DNA of 64,000 nucleotides. Source: Streptomyces sp. NBC_00178. GTDB lineage: Bacteria > Actinomycetota > Actinomycetes > Streptomycetales > Streptomycetaceae. The DNA is taken from NCBI RefSeq assembly GCF_036206005.1, contig NZ_CP108143.1, positions 6,167,501 to 6,231,500 of the forward strand. The letters are read 5' to 3'. Every line of letters begins with the position of its first letter. Position 1 is the stretch's first letter. The position numbers and the translations under genes are program-made. The notes beneath the pieces are model-generated. The model ran no database searches. It had not been told where the DNA came from and saw only the letters and a list, made by a program, of their open reading frames with translations. Shown piece after piece: positions 50,339-57,202 of this stretch.

Positions 50339-52296
50339 GCGGGCACCAGCTTCTCTATCCGTACGGCGGAGGCCTTGAACTCGGCGGTGCCCGCGATCGG
50401 GCAGTTCGCCTCGATGGTCAGCTGGTTCGTGTCGACCTCGTCGGGGAAGTGCATGGTCATGAACGCCAGGCCGGGGCGCAGCGCCGGGTCGATCCACACC
50501 GGAGCGGTGACGCTGCCCCGGCGTGACGAGACCCGCACCTCCTCGCCGCGCTCGACGCCGTAGGCCGCCGCGTCCTCCGGGCAGAGCTCGATGTACTCGC
50601 CACGGCGCAGCGGAGAGGCATAACTCCCGCTCTGCACACCCGTGTTGTACGAGTCGAGGCGCCGTCCCGTGGTCAGCCGCAGCGGGTAGACCTCGTCGGT
50701 GAGATCGACCGGCGGGTCGTGCTGCACCAGGCCGAACGGGGCGGCCCGGCCGCGCCGCTCCGGATCGGTCTCCCAGAGCCTCGCGTGCAGGAAGCCCGAC
50801 GGCAGCTTCTCCGTGTCGGGGCACGGCCACTGGAGGCCCTGGTGCTCGGCGAGCCGCTCGTACGTCATGCCGAAGTGGTCGGGGGACAGGGAGCGCAGCT
50901 CGTTCCAGACGGTCTCGGCATCCTCGAACTTCCAGTCGTGGCCCAGGCGTCCGGCCATCGCGCAGATGATGTCGATGTCCTCGCGGGCCTCGCCCGGCGG
51001 GGTGAGCGCGGCGCGGACCCGCTGCACCCGGCGCTCGCTGTTGGTGGTGGTGCCGTCGGTCTCGGCCCAGGCGGCCGTGGCCGGCAGGACGACGTCGGCC
51101 AGTTCGGCGGTCTTCGTCAGGAAGATGTCCTGCACCACGAGGTGGTCCAGGGCCCGCAGCCGCCGGACCGCCTGGTCGCTGTCGGCCTCCGACTGCGCGG
51201 GGTTCTCCCCGATGCAGTACACCGCCCGCAGATCACCGGTCTCCATCGCCTCGAACATCTCGGTCAGCGTCTTGCCGTACCTCGGCTGGATGACGGTGTC
51301 CCAGGACAGCTCGAACTTGCGCCGTACGGGCGGGTCGAGGATGTCCTGGAAGCCGGGCAGCCGGTTGGGGATGGCTCCCATGTCGCCGCCGCCCTGCACG
51401 TTGTTCTGTCCGCGCAGGGGCTGGACCCCGGAGCCGTAGCGTCCGACATGGCCGGTGAGCAGGCTGAGGTTGATCAGCGCGCGGACGTTGTCGGTGCCGT
51501 TGTGGTGCTCGGTGATTCCCAAGGTCCAGCAGAGCTGGGCCCGTTCGGCCGTGGCATAGGCGTGGGCGAGGTCGCGGATCGCCTCGGCCGGGACCCCGGT
51601 GACCTTCTCGGCGGCGCTCAGTGTCCAGGGTTCGACGAGGGCCGCGTACTCCTCGTATCCACTGGTCGCGCGGTCGACGAAGGCGCGGTTGACCAGCCCG
51701 GCGTGGATGATCTCGCGGCCGATGGCGTGGGCCAGCGGGATGTCGGTGCCGACGTCGAGGCCGAGCCAGCTCTCCGCCCACTCGGCGGTCGAGGTGCGGC
51801 GCGGGTCGACGGCGTGCATGCGGGCCCCGTTGCGGATGCCCTTCAGCACGTGCTGGAAGAAGATCGGGTGTGCGAAGCGGGCGTTGGAGCCCCACATCAC
51901 GATCAGGTCGGTGTGCTCCACCTCCTCGTAGGACGAGGTGCCTCCGCCGGAACCGAAGGCGGCGGAGAGCCCGGCCACGCTCGGCGCATGGCACGTCCGG
52001 TTGCACGAGTCCACGTTGTTCGTGCCCATCACGACCCGGGTGAACTTCTGCGCCACGTAGTTCATCTCGTTCGTGGCGCGTGCGCAGGACAGCATCGCGA
52101 AGGCATCGGGTCCGTAGGCGTCCCGGGTGCGCCGGAAGCCCTCCGCCGCCCTGGTCAGGGCCTCGTCCCAGCTCGCGCGGCGCAGCACGCCGTCATCGGA
52201 GCGGACGAGGGGGTGGGTGAGGCGTTCGTACGTCTTCGGCTGCCGGCCCCCGCGCTTTCCGCCGGGTTTCCTGCCGCCTGTGCGGTCGCTGGTCAT
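50329..52296 (-). CDS. Formate dehydrogenase molybdopterin catalytic subunit (lacking its Fe4S4 domain)
   Basis: 655 residues. After a basic N-terminus it begins directly at 'YERLTHPLVRSDDGVLRRASWDEAL', which in other FDHs follows the Fe4S4 domain. 'VDSCNRTCHAPSVAGLSAAFGSGGGTSSYEEVE' contains Cys102-His103, matching the catalytic Cys/Sec-His of FDH. 'GSNARFAHPIFFQHVLKG' and 'GQNNVQGGGDMGAIPNRLPGFQ' are cofactor motifs; the C-terminal molydopterin-dinucleotide-binding domain starts about residue 550. ATG at 52294-52296 with AGGGAG upstream overlaps the PanE-like stop (ATGA). Works only with the separate FeS subunit (inference). Confidence 0.93.
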   Translation of the reverse strand: MTSDRTGGRKPGGKRGGRQPKTYERLTHPLVRSDDGVLRRASWDEALTRAAEGFRRTRDAYGPDAFAMLSCARATNEMNYVAQKFTRVVMGTNNVDSCNRTCHAPSVAGLSAAFGSGGGTSSYEEVEHTDLIVMWGSNARFAHPIFFQHVLKGIRNGARMHAVDPRRTSTAEWAESWLGLDVGTDIPLAHAIGREIIHAGLVNRAFVDRATSGYEEYAALVEPWTLSAAEKVTGVPAEAIRDLAHAYATAERAQLCWTLGITEHHNGTDNVRALINLSLLTGHVGRYGSGVQPLRGQNNVQGGGDMGAIPNRLPGFQDILDPPVRRKFELSWDTVIQPRYGKTLTEMFEAMETGDLRAVYCIGENPAQSEADSDQAVRRLRALDHLVVQDIFLTKTAELADVVLPATAAWAETDGTTTNSERRVQRVRAALTPPGEAREDIDIICAMAGRLGHDWKFEDAETVWNELRSLSPDHFGMTYERLAEHQGLQWPCPDTEKLPSGFLHARLWETDPERRGRAAPFGLVQHDPPVDLTDEVYPLRLTTGRRLDSYNTGVQSGSYASPLRRGEYIELCPEDAAAYGVERGEEVRVSSRRGSVTAPVWIDPALRPGLAFMTMHFPDEVDTNQLTIEANCPIAGTAEFKASAVRIEKLVPAWT

Positions 52297-53282
52297 GGTG
52301 CGCTCCCTGCTGGGGCGGAGGAGGTGGTCGCGAGGAGATCCGCGAGCGCGTGCACGGCGCGCAGCGTCGGTACGGGCGTTCCGGCCAGCTCGGCCAGCTC
52401 GACGACGGCCGCGAGCAGCACGTCGAGTTCGAGGGGTTTGCCCTTCTCCAGGTCCTGGAGGGTGGAGGTCTTGTGGTCGCCGACACGCTCGGCGCCGGCG
52501 ATGCGCCGCTCCACGGAGATCTCGGGCCGGCAGCCGACGGCCGCCGCGACGTCGAGGGTCTCGCGCATCATCGACTCCACGAGCGCCCGGGTGTCCGGAT
52601 GGCGGCAGATCTGGCCCATGGTGGCGCGGGCCAGCGCGCTGATCGGGTTGAAGGAGATGTTGCCGAGCAGTTTGATCCAGATGTCCTTGCGGAGATCGGG
52701 CTCCACGGGGCACTTGAGCCCGCCCGCGACCATGGCCTCGCTGAAGGCCATGCAGCGGTCCGACACCGTCAGGTCCGGTTCGCCGATGGAGAACCGGGTG
52801 CCTTCGAGGTGGCGCACGACGCCCGGAGCCTCGATCTCGGTGGCGGCGTAGACGACGCATCCGATGGCGCGTTCGGGCGGGAGGGTGGCGCTGACCGAGC
52901 CCGCCGGGTCGACGCTGTCGAGGCGCCGTCCGGTGTAGGGGCCCGCCAGGCCGTGGAAGTACCACCAGGGGATGCCGTTCTGGGCGGCTATGACCGCGGT
53001 GTCCTTGTGCATCAGCGGGTGCACGAGCGGGCCGGAGGCGGCGTACGAGTTGGCCTTCAGCCCGAGGAACACGTAGTCGACGGGGCCGACTCCCGATGGG
53101 TCGTCGGTCGCTGCGGGACGTGCGGTGAAGTCACCGCGTGGGCTGAGCACGCGCACGCCGTCGCGGCGCATGGCCGCGAGGTGCGGGCCCCGGGCGATGA
53201 GGTGGACCTCGGCGCCTGCGCGGTGGAGCGCGGCCCCGACATAGGCGCCGATGGCTCCGGCACCGACAACTGCGACTTTCAC
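52293..53282 (-). CDS. Ketopantoate reductase-family (PanE/ApbA-like) oxidoreductase
   Basis: 329 residues. N-terminal Rossmann motif 'MKVAVVGAGAIGAYVGAALHRAGAEVHLIARG' (GxGxxG), then 'DYVFLGLKANSYAA' and C-terminal helical domain with 'KCPVEPDLRKDIWIKLLGNISFNPISALARATMGQI' (catalytic Lys region and N-x-x-x-N). Probably an NAD(P)H-dependent 2-oxoacid reductase; true ketopantoate activity is unproven. First gene of the fdh operon, overlapping the catalytic subunit by 4 bp. A GntR-type operator covers its promoter. Confidence 0.88.
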   Translation of the reverse strand: MKVAVVGAGAIGAYVGAALHRAGAEVHLIARGPHLAAMRRDGVRVLSPRGDFTARPAATDDPSGVGPVDYVFLGLKANSYAASGPLVHPLMHKDTAVIAAQNGIPWWYFHGLAGPYTGRRLDSVDPAGSVSATLPPERAIGCVVYAATEIEAPGVVRHLEGTRFSIGEPDLTVSDRCMAFSEAMVAGGLKCPVEPDLRKDIWIKLLGNISFNPISALARATMGQICRHPDTRALVESMMRETLDVAAAVGCRPEISVERRIAGAERVGDHKTSTLQDLEKGKPLELDVLLAAVVELAELAGTPVPTLRAVHALADLLATTSSAPAGSAP

Positions 53283-53332
53283 GGGGCTCTCCGTTCGGTG
53301 AGAGGACCGAGCGAGGGTGTCAAGTCGACAGA

Positions 53333-53348
53333 ATATTGTCTACAGTAT
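53333..53348. promoter_or_regulatory. Candidate GntR operator at the panE-fdh promoter
   Basis: ATATTGTC-TACAGTAT is a near-palindrome. Its 14-base core ATTGTCTACAGTAT matches 12 of 14 positions of a site (reverse strand) in front of the GntR gene at 54538-54551. It includes the proposed -10 of the operon promoter. Confidence 0.7.
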
Positions 53349-53366
53349 GTGATTGGAGAGGGTCAA
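53337..53366 (-). promoter_or_regulatory. Promoter of the panE-fdh operon
   Basis: Reading leftward, TTGACC (53361-53366) and TAGACA (53337-53342) are 18 bases apart. The -10 lies inside the candidate GntR site, so repression by occlusion is plausible. Confidence 0.55.
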
Positions 53367-53497
53367 TACTCGTGACGGCGAGTGCCCGCTCCGTCCGTGA
53401 TTCCGGTATGCCGACGGTGTGTCGGTGCGAGTTCCCGGTGGGCTGTTCGAGACGCTCCAACCCCGGGGCCGTAATCCTGTGGGATCACGTGCCCCTG

Positions 53498-53509
53498 TAC
53501 CGGTCGGTA
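53498..53509. promoter_or_regulatory. TetR-like palindrome upstream of the KASIII gene
   Basis: TACCGGTCGGTA is an imperfect-centre inverted repeat (TACCG / CGGTA) 51 bases before the KASIII start. The same 12 bases occur at 13997-14008 upstream of the S15-type hydrolase. Confidence 0.5.
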
Positions 53510-53559
53510 GCAACCAAGACTGGACAGTTCCTGCCAGACGTAGCGAGGGGAACCCGTAC

Positions 53560-54510
53560 ATGACCGGCTCACGTGTCGTGGCGCTCGGCCACTACCAGCC
53601 CGCCAAGGTCCTCACCAACCAGGACCTCGCGGCGATGGTCGACACCAGTGACGAGTGGATCACCAGCCGGGTCGGCATCAGGACCCGGCACGTGGGCGGC
53701 CCCGACGAGCCCGTGGACGAGCTGGCCGCGCACGCGGCGGCCAAGGCGCTGGCCGCGGCGGGGCTGCTGCCGGCGGACATCGACATGGTCCTCGTCGCCA
53801 CCTCCACCGCGATCGACCGTTCGCCGAGCATGTCCGCCCGGGTCGCCGCGCGGCTGGGCCTGGGATCGCCCGCGGTGATGGACATCAACGTGGTCTGCTC
53901 CGGCTTCACCCACGCGCTCGCCACCGCCGACCACGCGATCCGGGCCGGCGCCGCCGAACGCGTCCTCGTCATCGGTGCCGACAAGATGGGCGACATCGTC
54001 GACTGGACCGACCGCTCCACCTGCGTCCTGATGGGCGACGGCGCGGGGGCCGCGGTCGTGACCGCCGACCCCGACGCGGGTGACCGGCCCGGGATCGGGC
54101 CCGTCCTGTGGGGATCCGTGCCGGAGATGGGCAACGCCGTGCGCATCGAGGGCACGCCTCCGCGGTTCGCCCAGGAGGGCCAGTCCGTCTACCGCTGGGC
54201 GACCACGCAACTGCCTCCGATCGCCCGCAAGGTCTGCGAGCGCGCCGGGGTGACGCCCGAGGAACTGGCCGCGGTGGTCCTGCACCAGGCCAACCTGAGG
54301 ATCATCGAGCCCGTCGCCCGGAAGATCGGCGCCGTCAACGCTGTCATCGCCAAGGACGTCGTGGACTCGGGCAACACCTCCGCCGCCTCGATCCCGATGG
54401 CCCTGTCCAAACTGGTGGAACGGGGAGAGGTGGAGAGCGGGGCGCCGGTCCTGCTCTTCGGCTTCGGAGGCAATCTCTCGTACGCGGGTCAGGTCATCCG
54501 CTGCCCTTGA
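53560..54510 (+). CDS. 3-oxoacyl-ACP synthase III (KASIII/FabH-like), stand-alone
   Basis: 316 residues. Catalytic triad in family context: Cys in 'DINVVCSGFTHALATADH', His in 'VVLHQANLRIIEPV' and Asn in 'DSGNTSAASIPMAL'. N-terminus 'SRVVALGHYQPAKVLTNQDLAAMVDTSDEWITSRVGIRTRH' is full-length FabH-like. It condenses an acyl-CoA starter with malonyl-ACP. It is not in a fabD-fabH-acpP-fabF cluster, so it is probably a second KASIII for a special starter unit. ATG 53560 has GAGGGGAA upstream. Confidence 0.92.
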   Translation: MTGSRVVALGHYQPAKVLTNQDLAAMVDTSDEWITSRVGIRTRHVGGPDEPVDELAAHAAAKALAAAGLLPADIDMVLVATSTAIDRSPSMSARVAARLGLGSPAVMDINVVCSGFTHALATADHAIRAGAAERVLVIGADKMGDIVDWTDRSTCVLMGDGAGAAVVTADPDAGDRPGIGPVLWGSVPEMGNAVRIEGTPPRFAQEGQSVYRWATTQLPPIARKVCERAGVTPEELAAVVLHQANLRIIEPVARKIGAVNAVIAKDVVDSGNTSAASIPMALSKLVERGEVESGAPVLLFGFGGNLSYAGQVIRCP

Positions 54511-54526
54511 TCCCCCCGCGCAGGCA

Positions 54527-54556
54527 TTGTTCTCGGTAGACTGTAGACGATAGGCA
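54527..54556 (+). promoter_or_regulatory. Promoter of the GntR gene
   Basis: TTGTTC (54527-54532) and TAGGCA (54551-54556) are separated by 18 bases, the same spacing as the proposed panE-fdh promoter. The shared operator fills the spacer. Confidence 0.55.
54538..54551. promoter_or_regulatory. Candidate autoregulatory GntR operator
   Basis: AGACTGTAGACGAT, whose reverse complement ATCGTCTACAGTCT matches the panE-fdh site at 12 of 14 positions. It sits 38 bases upstream of the GntR start, between -35 and -10. Confidence 0.7.
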
Positions 54557-54588
54557 ATGGCTGCCCGGGCGCCCGGAGGGGGACCGCG

Positions 54589-55266
54589 ATGTTGTCCGCA
54601 GGACTGCCGCAAGGAACGGTGCCGAGGCTGGAACGCCCCGGACCACTGCGCGAGCGCGTCTACGAGGCGCTCCTCGAGCTGATCACCACGCGCGCACTCA
54701 GGCCCGGCCAGCACCTCGTGGAGAGCGAACTGGCCGGGCACCTGGGCGTCTCGCGGCAGCCCGTGCGCGAGGCGCTGCAACGGCTTAACACCGAGGGCTG
54801 GGTCGATCTGCGTCCCGCGCAGGGGGCGTTCGTCCACGAGCCCACCGAGGAGGAGGCCGACCAGCTCCTCTCGGTGCGTACGCTGCTGGAAGCCGAGGCC
54901 GCCAGGCTCGCCGCCGCCCACTCCGGGCGTCCCGGCATCGAGGCCCTGGAGGAGCTCTGCTCCCAGGGCGAGCGCGCCGTCGCCGCCGACGACGTGGACC
55001 TCGCCGTCGCCACGAACGCCGCGTTCCACGCGAAGGTCATGGAACTGGCGGGCAACGTCGTCCTGTCCGAGCTCGCGGCGCAGGTGGACCGCCGCGTCCG
55101 CTGGTACTACACGCCGGTGGCCCGCCAGCGCGGCACCCAGTCCTGGATCGAGCACCGCGCCCTCATCGCCGCGATCGCCGACCGGGACGAACAGCGGGCG
55201 ACCGAGGTCATGCGGGCCCACACCGAGCACACCCGGCAGACCTATCACCGCCGCGAGCAGGCCTGA
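54589..55266 (+). CDS. GntR-family regulator with FCD domain
   Basis: 225 residues. N-terminal winged helix 'LRERVYEALLELITTRALRPGQHLVESELAGHLGVSRQPVREALQRLNTEGWVDLRPAQGAFV' followed by a helical FCD ligand-binding domain; Asp/His metal-type residues appear in 'ATNAAFHAKVMELAGN', 'WIEHRALIAAIADRD' and 'VMRAHTEHTRQ'. ATG 54589 has GGAGGGGGA upstream. Shared operator-like sequences suggest it represses itself and the panE-fdh operon, responding to a small carboxylate (inference). Confidence 0.93.
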   Translation: MLSAGLPQGTVPRLERPGPLRERVYEALLELITTRALRPGQHLVESELAGHLGVSRQPVREALQRLNTEGWVDLRPAQGAFVHEPTEEEADQLLSVRTLLEAEAARLAAAHSGRPGIEALEELCSQGERAVAADDVDLAVATNAAFHAKVMELAGNVVLSELAAQVDRRVRWYYTPVARQRGTQSWIEHRALIAAIADRDEQRATEVMRAHTEHTRQTYHRREQA

Positions 55267-55289
55267 CCGCAGCGCTCACCGCACGTCGG

Positions 55290-55320
55290 CGAAGGCCGGG
55301 GCCCCTAGCCCCGGCCTTCG
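55290..55320 (+). terminator. Terminator after the GntR gene
   Basis: CGAAGGCCGGGGC and GCCCCGGCCTTCG form a perfect 13-bp stem with a 5-base loop, 23 bases past the stop codon. Confidence 0.9.
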
Positions 55321-55398
55321 TCGCGTGGTGTGCCCCGGGCCGTCCTCGTCCGCGCGGAAACGGCCGGTTCGCGTGGGCCGGACCCTTCGCGGCCGCAT

Positions 55399-55478
55399 CT
55401 TTGTCCTGAGTGTGGAGAAAGTTGGAGCTGATTCGTGCGCAACTTCTTCCCACTCGGGTAAACCGCTGCTACGTTCCC
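55399..55478 (+). promoter_or_regulatory. ROK gene promoter with inverted-repeat operator
   Basis: GTGGAGAAAGTTG (55412-55424) and CAACTTCTTCCCAC (55440-55453) form an inverted repeat with one gap and a 15-base spacer. TTCCCA (55447-55452) and TACGTT (55470-55475), 17 apart, are the probable -35/-10, so the right arm overlaps the -35. This 80-base block aligns without gaps to 63372-63451 before the PQQ dehydrogenase gene (49 of 80 identical by eye). Confidence 0.72.
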
Positions 55479-55521
55479 CTCGAAAGCCCGACGGACTGGC
55501 CGATGTGGCGGGGAGGGACGC

Positions 55522-56712
55522 GTGAGACGTATGACGGCACGACCCGCGAACACGCACCAGGCGCGGCTGCTCCGGCTGTTGCGGGACGGGGGTCCCAACT
55601 CCCGTGCACAGCTGGGTGACCAGGTCGACCTCTCGCGCTCCAAGCTCGCGGTCGAGGTGGACCGGCTCCTGGAGACCGGGCTCGTCGTGGCCGACGGACT
55701 CGCCGCCTCGCGCGGCGGACGCCGATCCCACAACATCAGGCTCGCCCCCGAACTGCGCTTCCTCGGGGTCGACATCGGCGCGACGTCCGTGGACGTCGCC
55801 GTCACCAACGCGGAGCTGGAGGTCCTCGGACACCTCAACCACCCGATGGACGTACGCGAGGGTCCCGTCGCCATCTTCGAGCAGGTGCTGTCCATGGCCG
55901 CCAAGCTCCGGGCCTCCGGGCTCGCCGAGGGGTTCGACGGCGCCGGCATCGGAGTGCCCGGACCGGTCCGCTTCCCCGAAGGTGTGCCGGTCGCACCGCC
56001 GATCATGCCGGGCTGGGACGGTTTCCCGGTCCGCGAGGCGCTGAGCCAGGAACTCGGCTGCCCCGTCATGGTCGACAACGACGTGAACCTGATGGCGATG
56101 GGGGAGCAGCACGCGGGTGTGGCCCGTTCCGTGGCCGACTTCCTGTGCATCAAGATCGGCACGGGTATCGGCTGCGGCATCGTCGTGGGCGGCGAGGTCT
56201 ACCGCGGCACGACGGGCAGCGCCGGGGACATCGGCCACATCCAGGTGGAACCCGACGGGCGCGCCTGCGCCTGCGGCAACCGCGGCTGTCTGGAAGCCCA
56301 CTTCAGCGGCGCGGCCCTGGCCCGTGACGCCGAGGACGCGGCCCGCGCCGGACTGTCCGCCGAGCTGGCGGCCCGTCTGGACTCGGCCGGCAGGCTCACG
56401 GCCGTCGACGTGGCGGCCGCCGCCGCGGCGGGCGATCCCACCGCGCTCGACCTGATCCGCGAGGGCGGCAACCGGGTCGGCCAGGTCATCGCGGGACTCG
56501 TCAGCTTCTTCAATCCCGGCCTCGTCGTGATCGGCGGCGGGGTGACCGGCCTCGGCCACAACCTCCTGGCCAGCGTCCGCACCCAGGTCTACCGGCAGTC
56601 CCTGCCGCTGGCCACCGGCAACCTCCCCATCGTTCTCGGTGAACTGGGGCCCGTGGCCGGGGTGACCGGCGCGGCCAGGCTCATCAGCGACCACCTGTTC
56701 TCTCCGGCCTGA
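55522..56712 (+). CDS. ROK-family transcriptional repressor
   Basis: 396 residues. N-terminal helix-turn-helix 'NTHQARLLRLLRDGGPNSRAQLGDQVDLSRSKLAVEVDRLLETGLV', then the ROK sugar-kinase-like domain: 'FLGVDIGATSVDVAVTN', 'GIGVPGPVRFPEG', a zinc motif C-x-C-x4-C in 'HIQVEPDGRACACGNRGCLEAH', and 'PGLVVIGGGVTG'. Controls carbohydrate genes; the RbsA-type ABC operon downstream and the PQQ dehydrogenase share its promoter design or context. GTG 55522. Its own promoter carries the operator, so autoregulation is likely. Confidence 0.93.
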   Translation: MRRMTARPANTHQARLLRLLRDGGPNSRAQLGDQVDLSRSKLAVEVDRLLETGLVVADGLAASRGGRRSHNIRLAPELRFLGVDIGATSVDVAVTNAELEVLGHLNHPMDVREGPVAIFEQVLSMAAKLRASGLAEGFDGAGIGVPGPVRFPEGVPVAPPIMPGWDGFPVREALSQELGCPVMVDNDVNLMAMGEQHAGVARSVADFLCIKIGTGIGCGIVVGGEVYRGTTGSAGDIGHIQVEPDGRACACGNRGCLEAHFSGAALARDAEDAARAGLSAELAARLDSAGRLTAVDVAAAAAAGDPTALDLIREGGNRVGQVIAGLVSFFNPGLVVIGGGVTGLGHNLLASVRTQVYRQSLPLATGNLPIVLGELGPVAGVTGAARLISDHLFSPA

Positions 56713-57202
56713 TGCCGGAGCCGGTGTGCTGGAAGGCAGACGTCCAGCGGCCACCGCAGTAGCAGCCCGGCCGGAGCCGGGTCCGCACCGCCCGCACGAC
56801 CCGAACGGCAGTGGCCGACCCGGCCACGCACGGCCCGCACCACGTACGGCGCTCACCTCGCACGGCCCGCACCACGTACGGCGCTCACCACGAGCGCGGT
56901 TCGCACCAGGCGCGGTACGCACCACCAGTACCACCAGTACCACCAGTACCACCGGCACCAGGCGCGGCACGCACCACAAGTACCGCCCGCACCACCGGCA
57001 CCACGCACGGCCCGCACCACCGGCACCACGCACGGCCCGCACCACCGGCACCACGCACGGCAGCACGGCACGCCCGCACCACGCAGCTACTCCCGTCAGC
57101 AGTACGGCACCGCCGGCACTGCGCCCCTGCCCGCTCACCGGCCCTCCCCGGGCGCTCGGCTCGTCCGAGCAGGGGAGACCCCATTCGCCGAGGGGAATCG
57201 TC
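56713..57202. repeat. 490-bp intergenic region full of short tandem repeats
   Basis: The gap between the ROK gene and the ABC operon contains three arrays: two copies of a 32-bp unit (56827-56890), a 9-bp ACCACCAGT unit repeated about four times (56921-56956), and a 25-bp unit repeated three times (56991-57062), all rich in CAC/GCAC. The ABC gene's frame stays open through it, but the sequence has no ribosome site or conserved protein and I treat it as non-coding. No clear promoter is visible; the AGGGGAA ribosome site for 57203 is at its end. Confidence 0.8.

Noticed and set aside
50329-52296. Selenocysteine formate dehydrogenase
   Set aside because: The catalytic position is an ordinary Cys codon (Cys102), with no in-frame TGA in the motif.
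56827-57062. CRISPR array
   Set aside because: Repeats are directly adjacent without unique spacers, units differ in length (32, 9, 25 bp), and no cas genes are nearby.
56726-57202. Extension of the RbsA-like protein by 159 residues through the tandem repeats
   Set aside because: The ATG at 57203 has GAGGGGAA and gives the family N-terminus; the upstream frame encodes only His/Thr/Arg repeat peptide.
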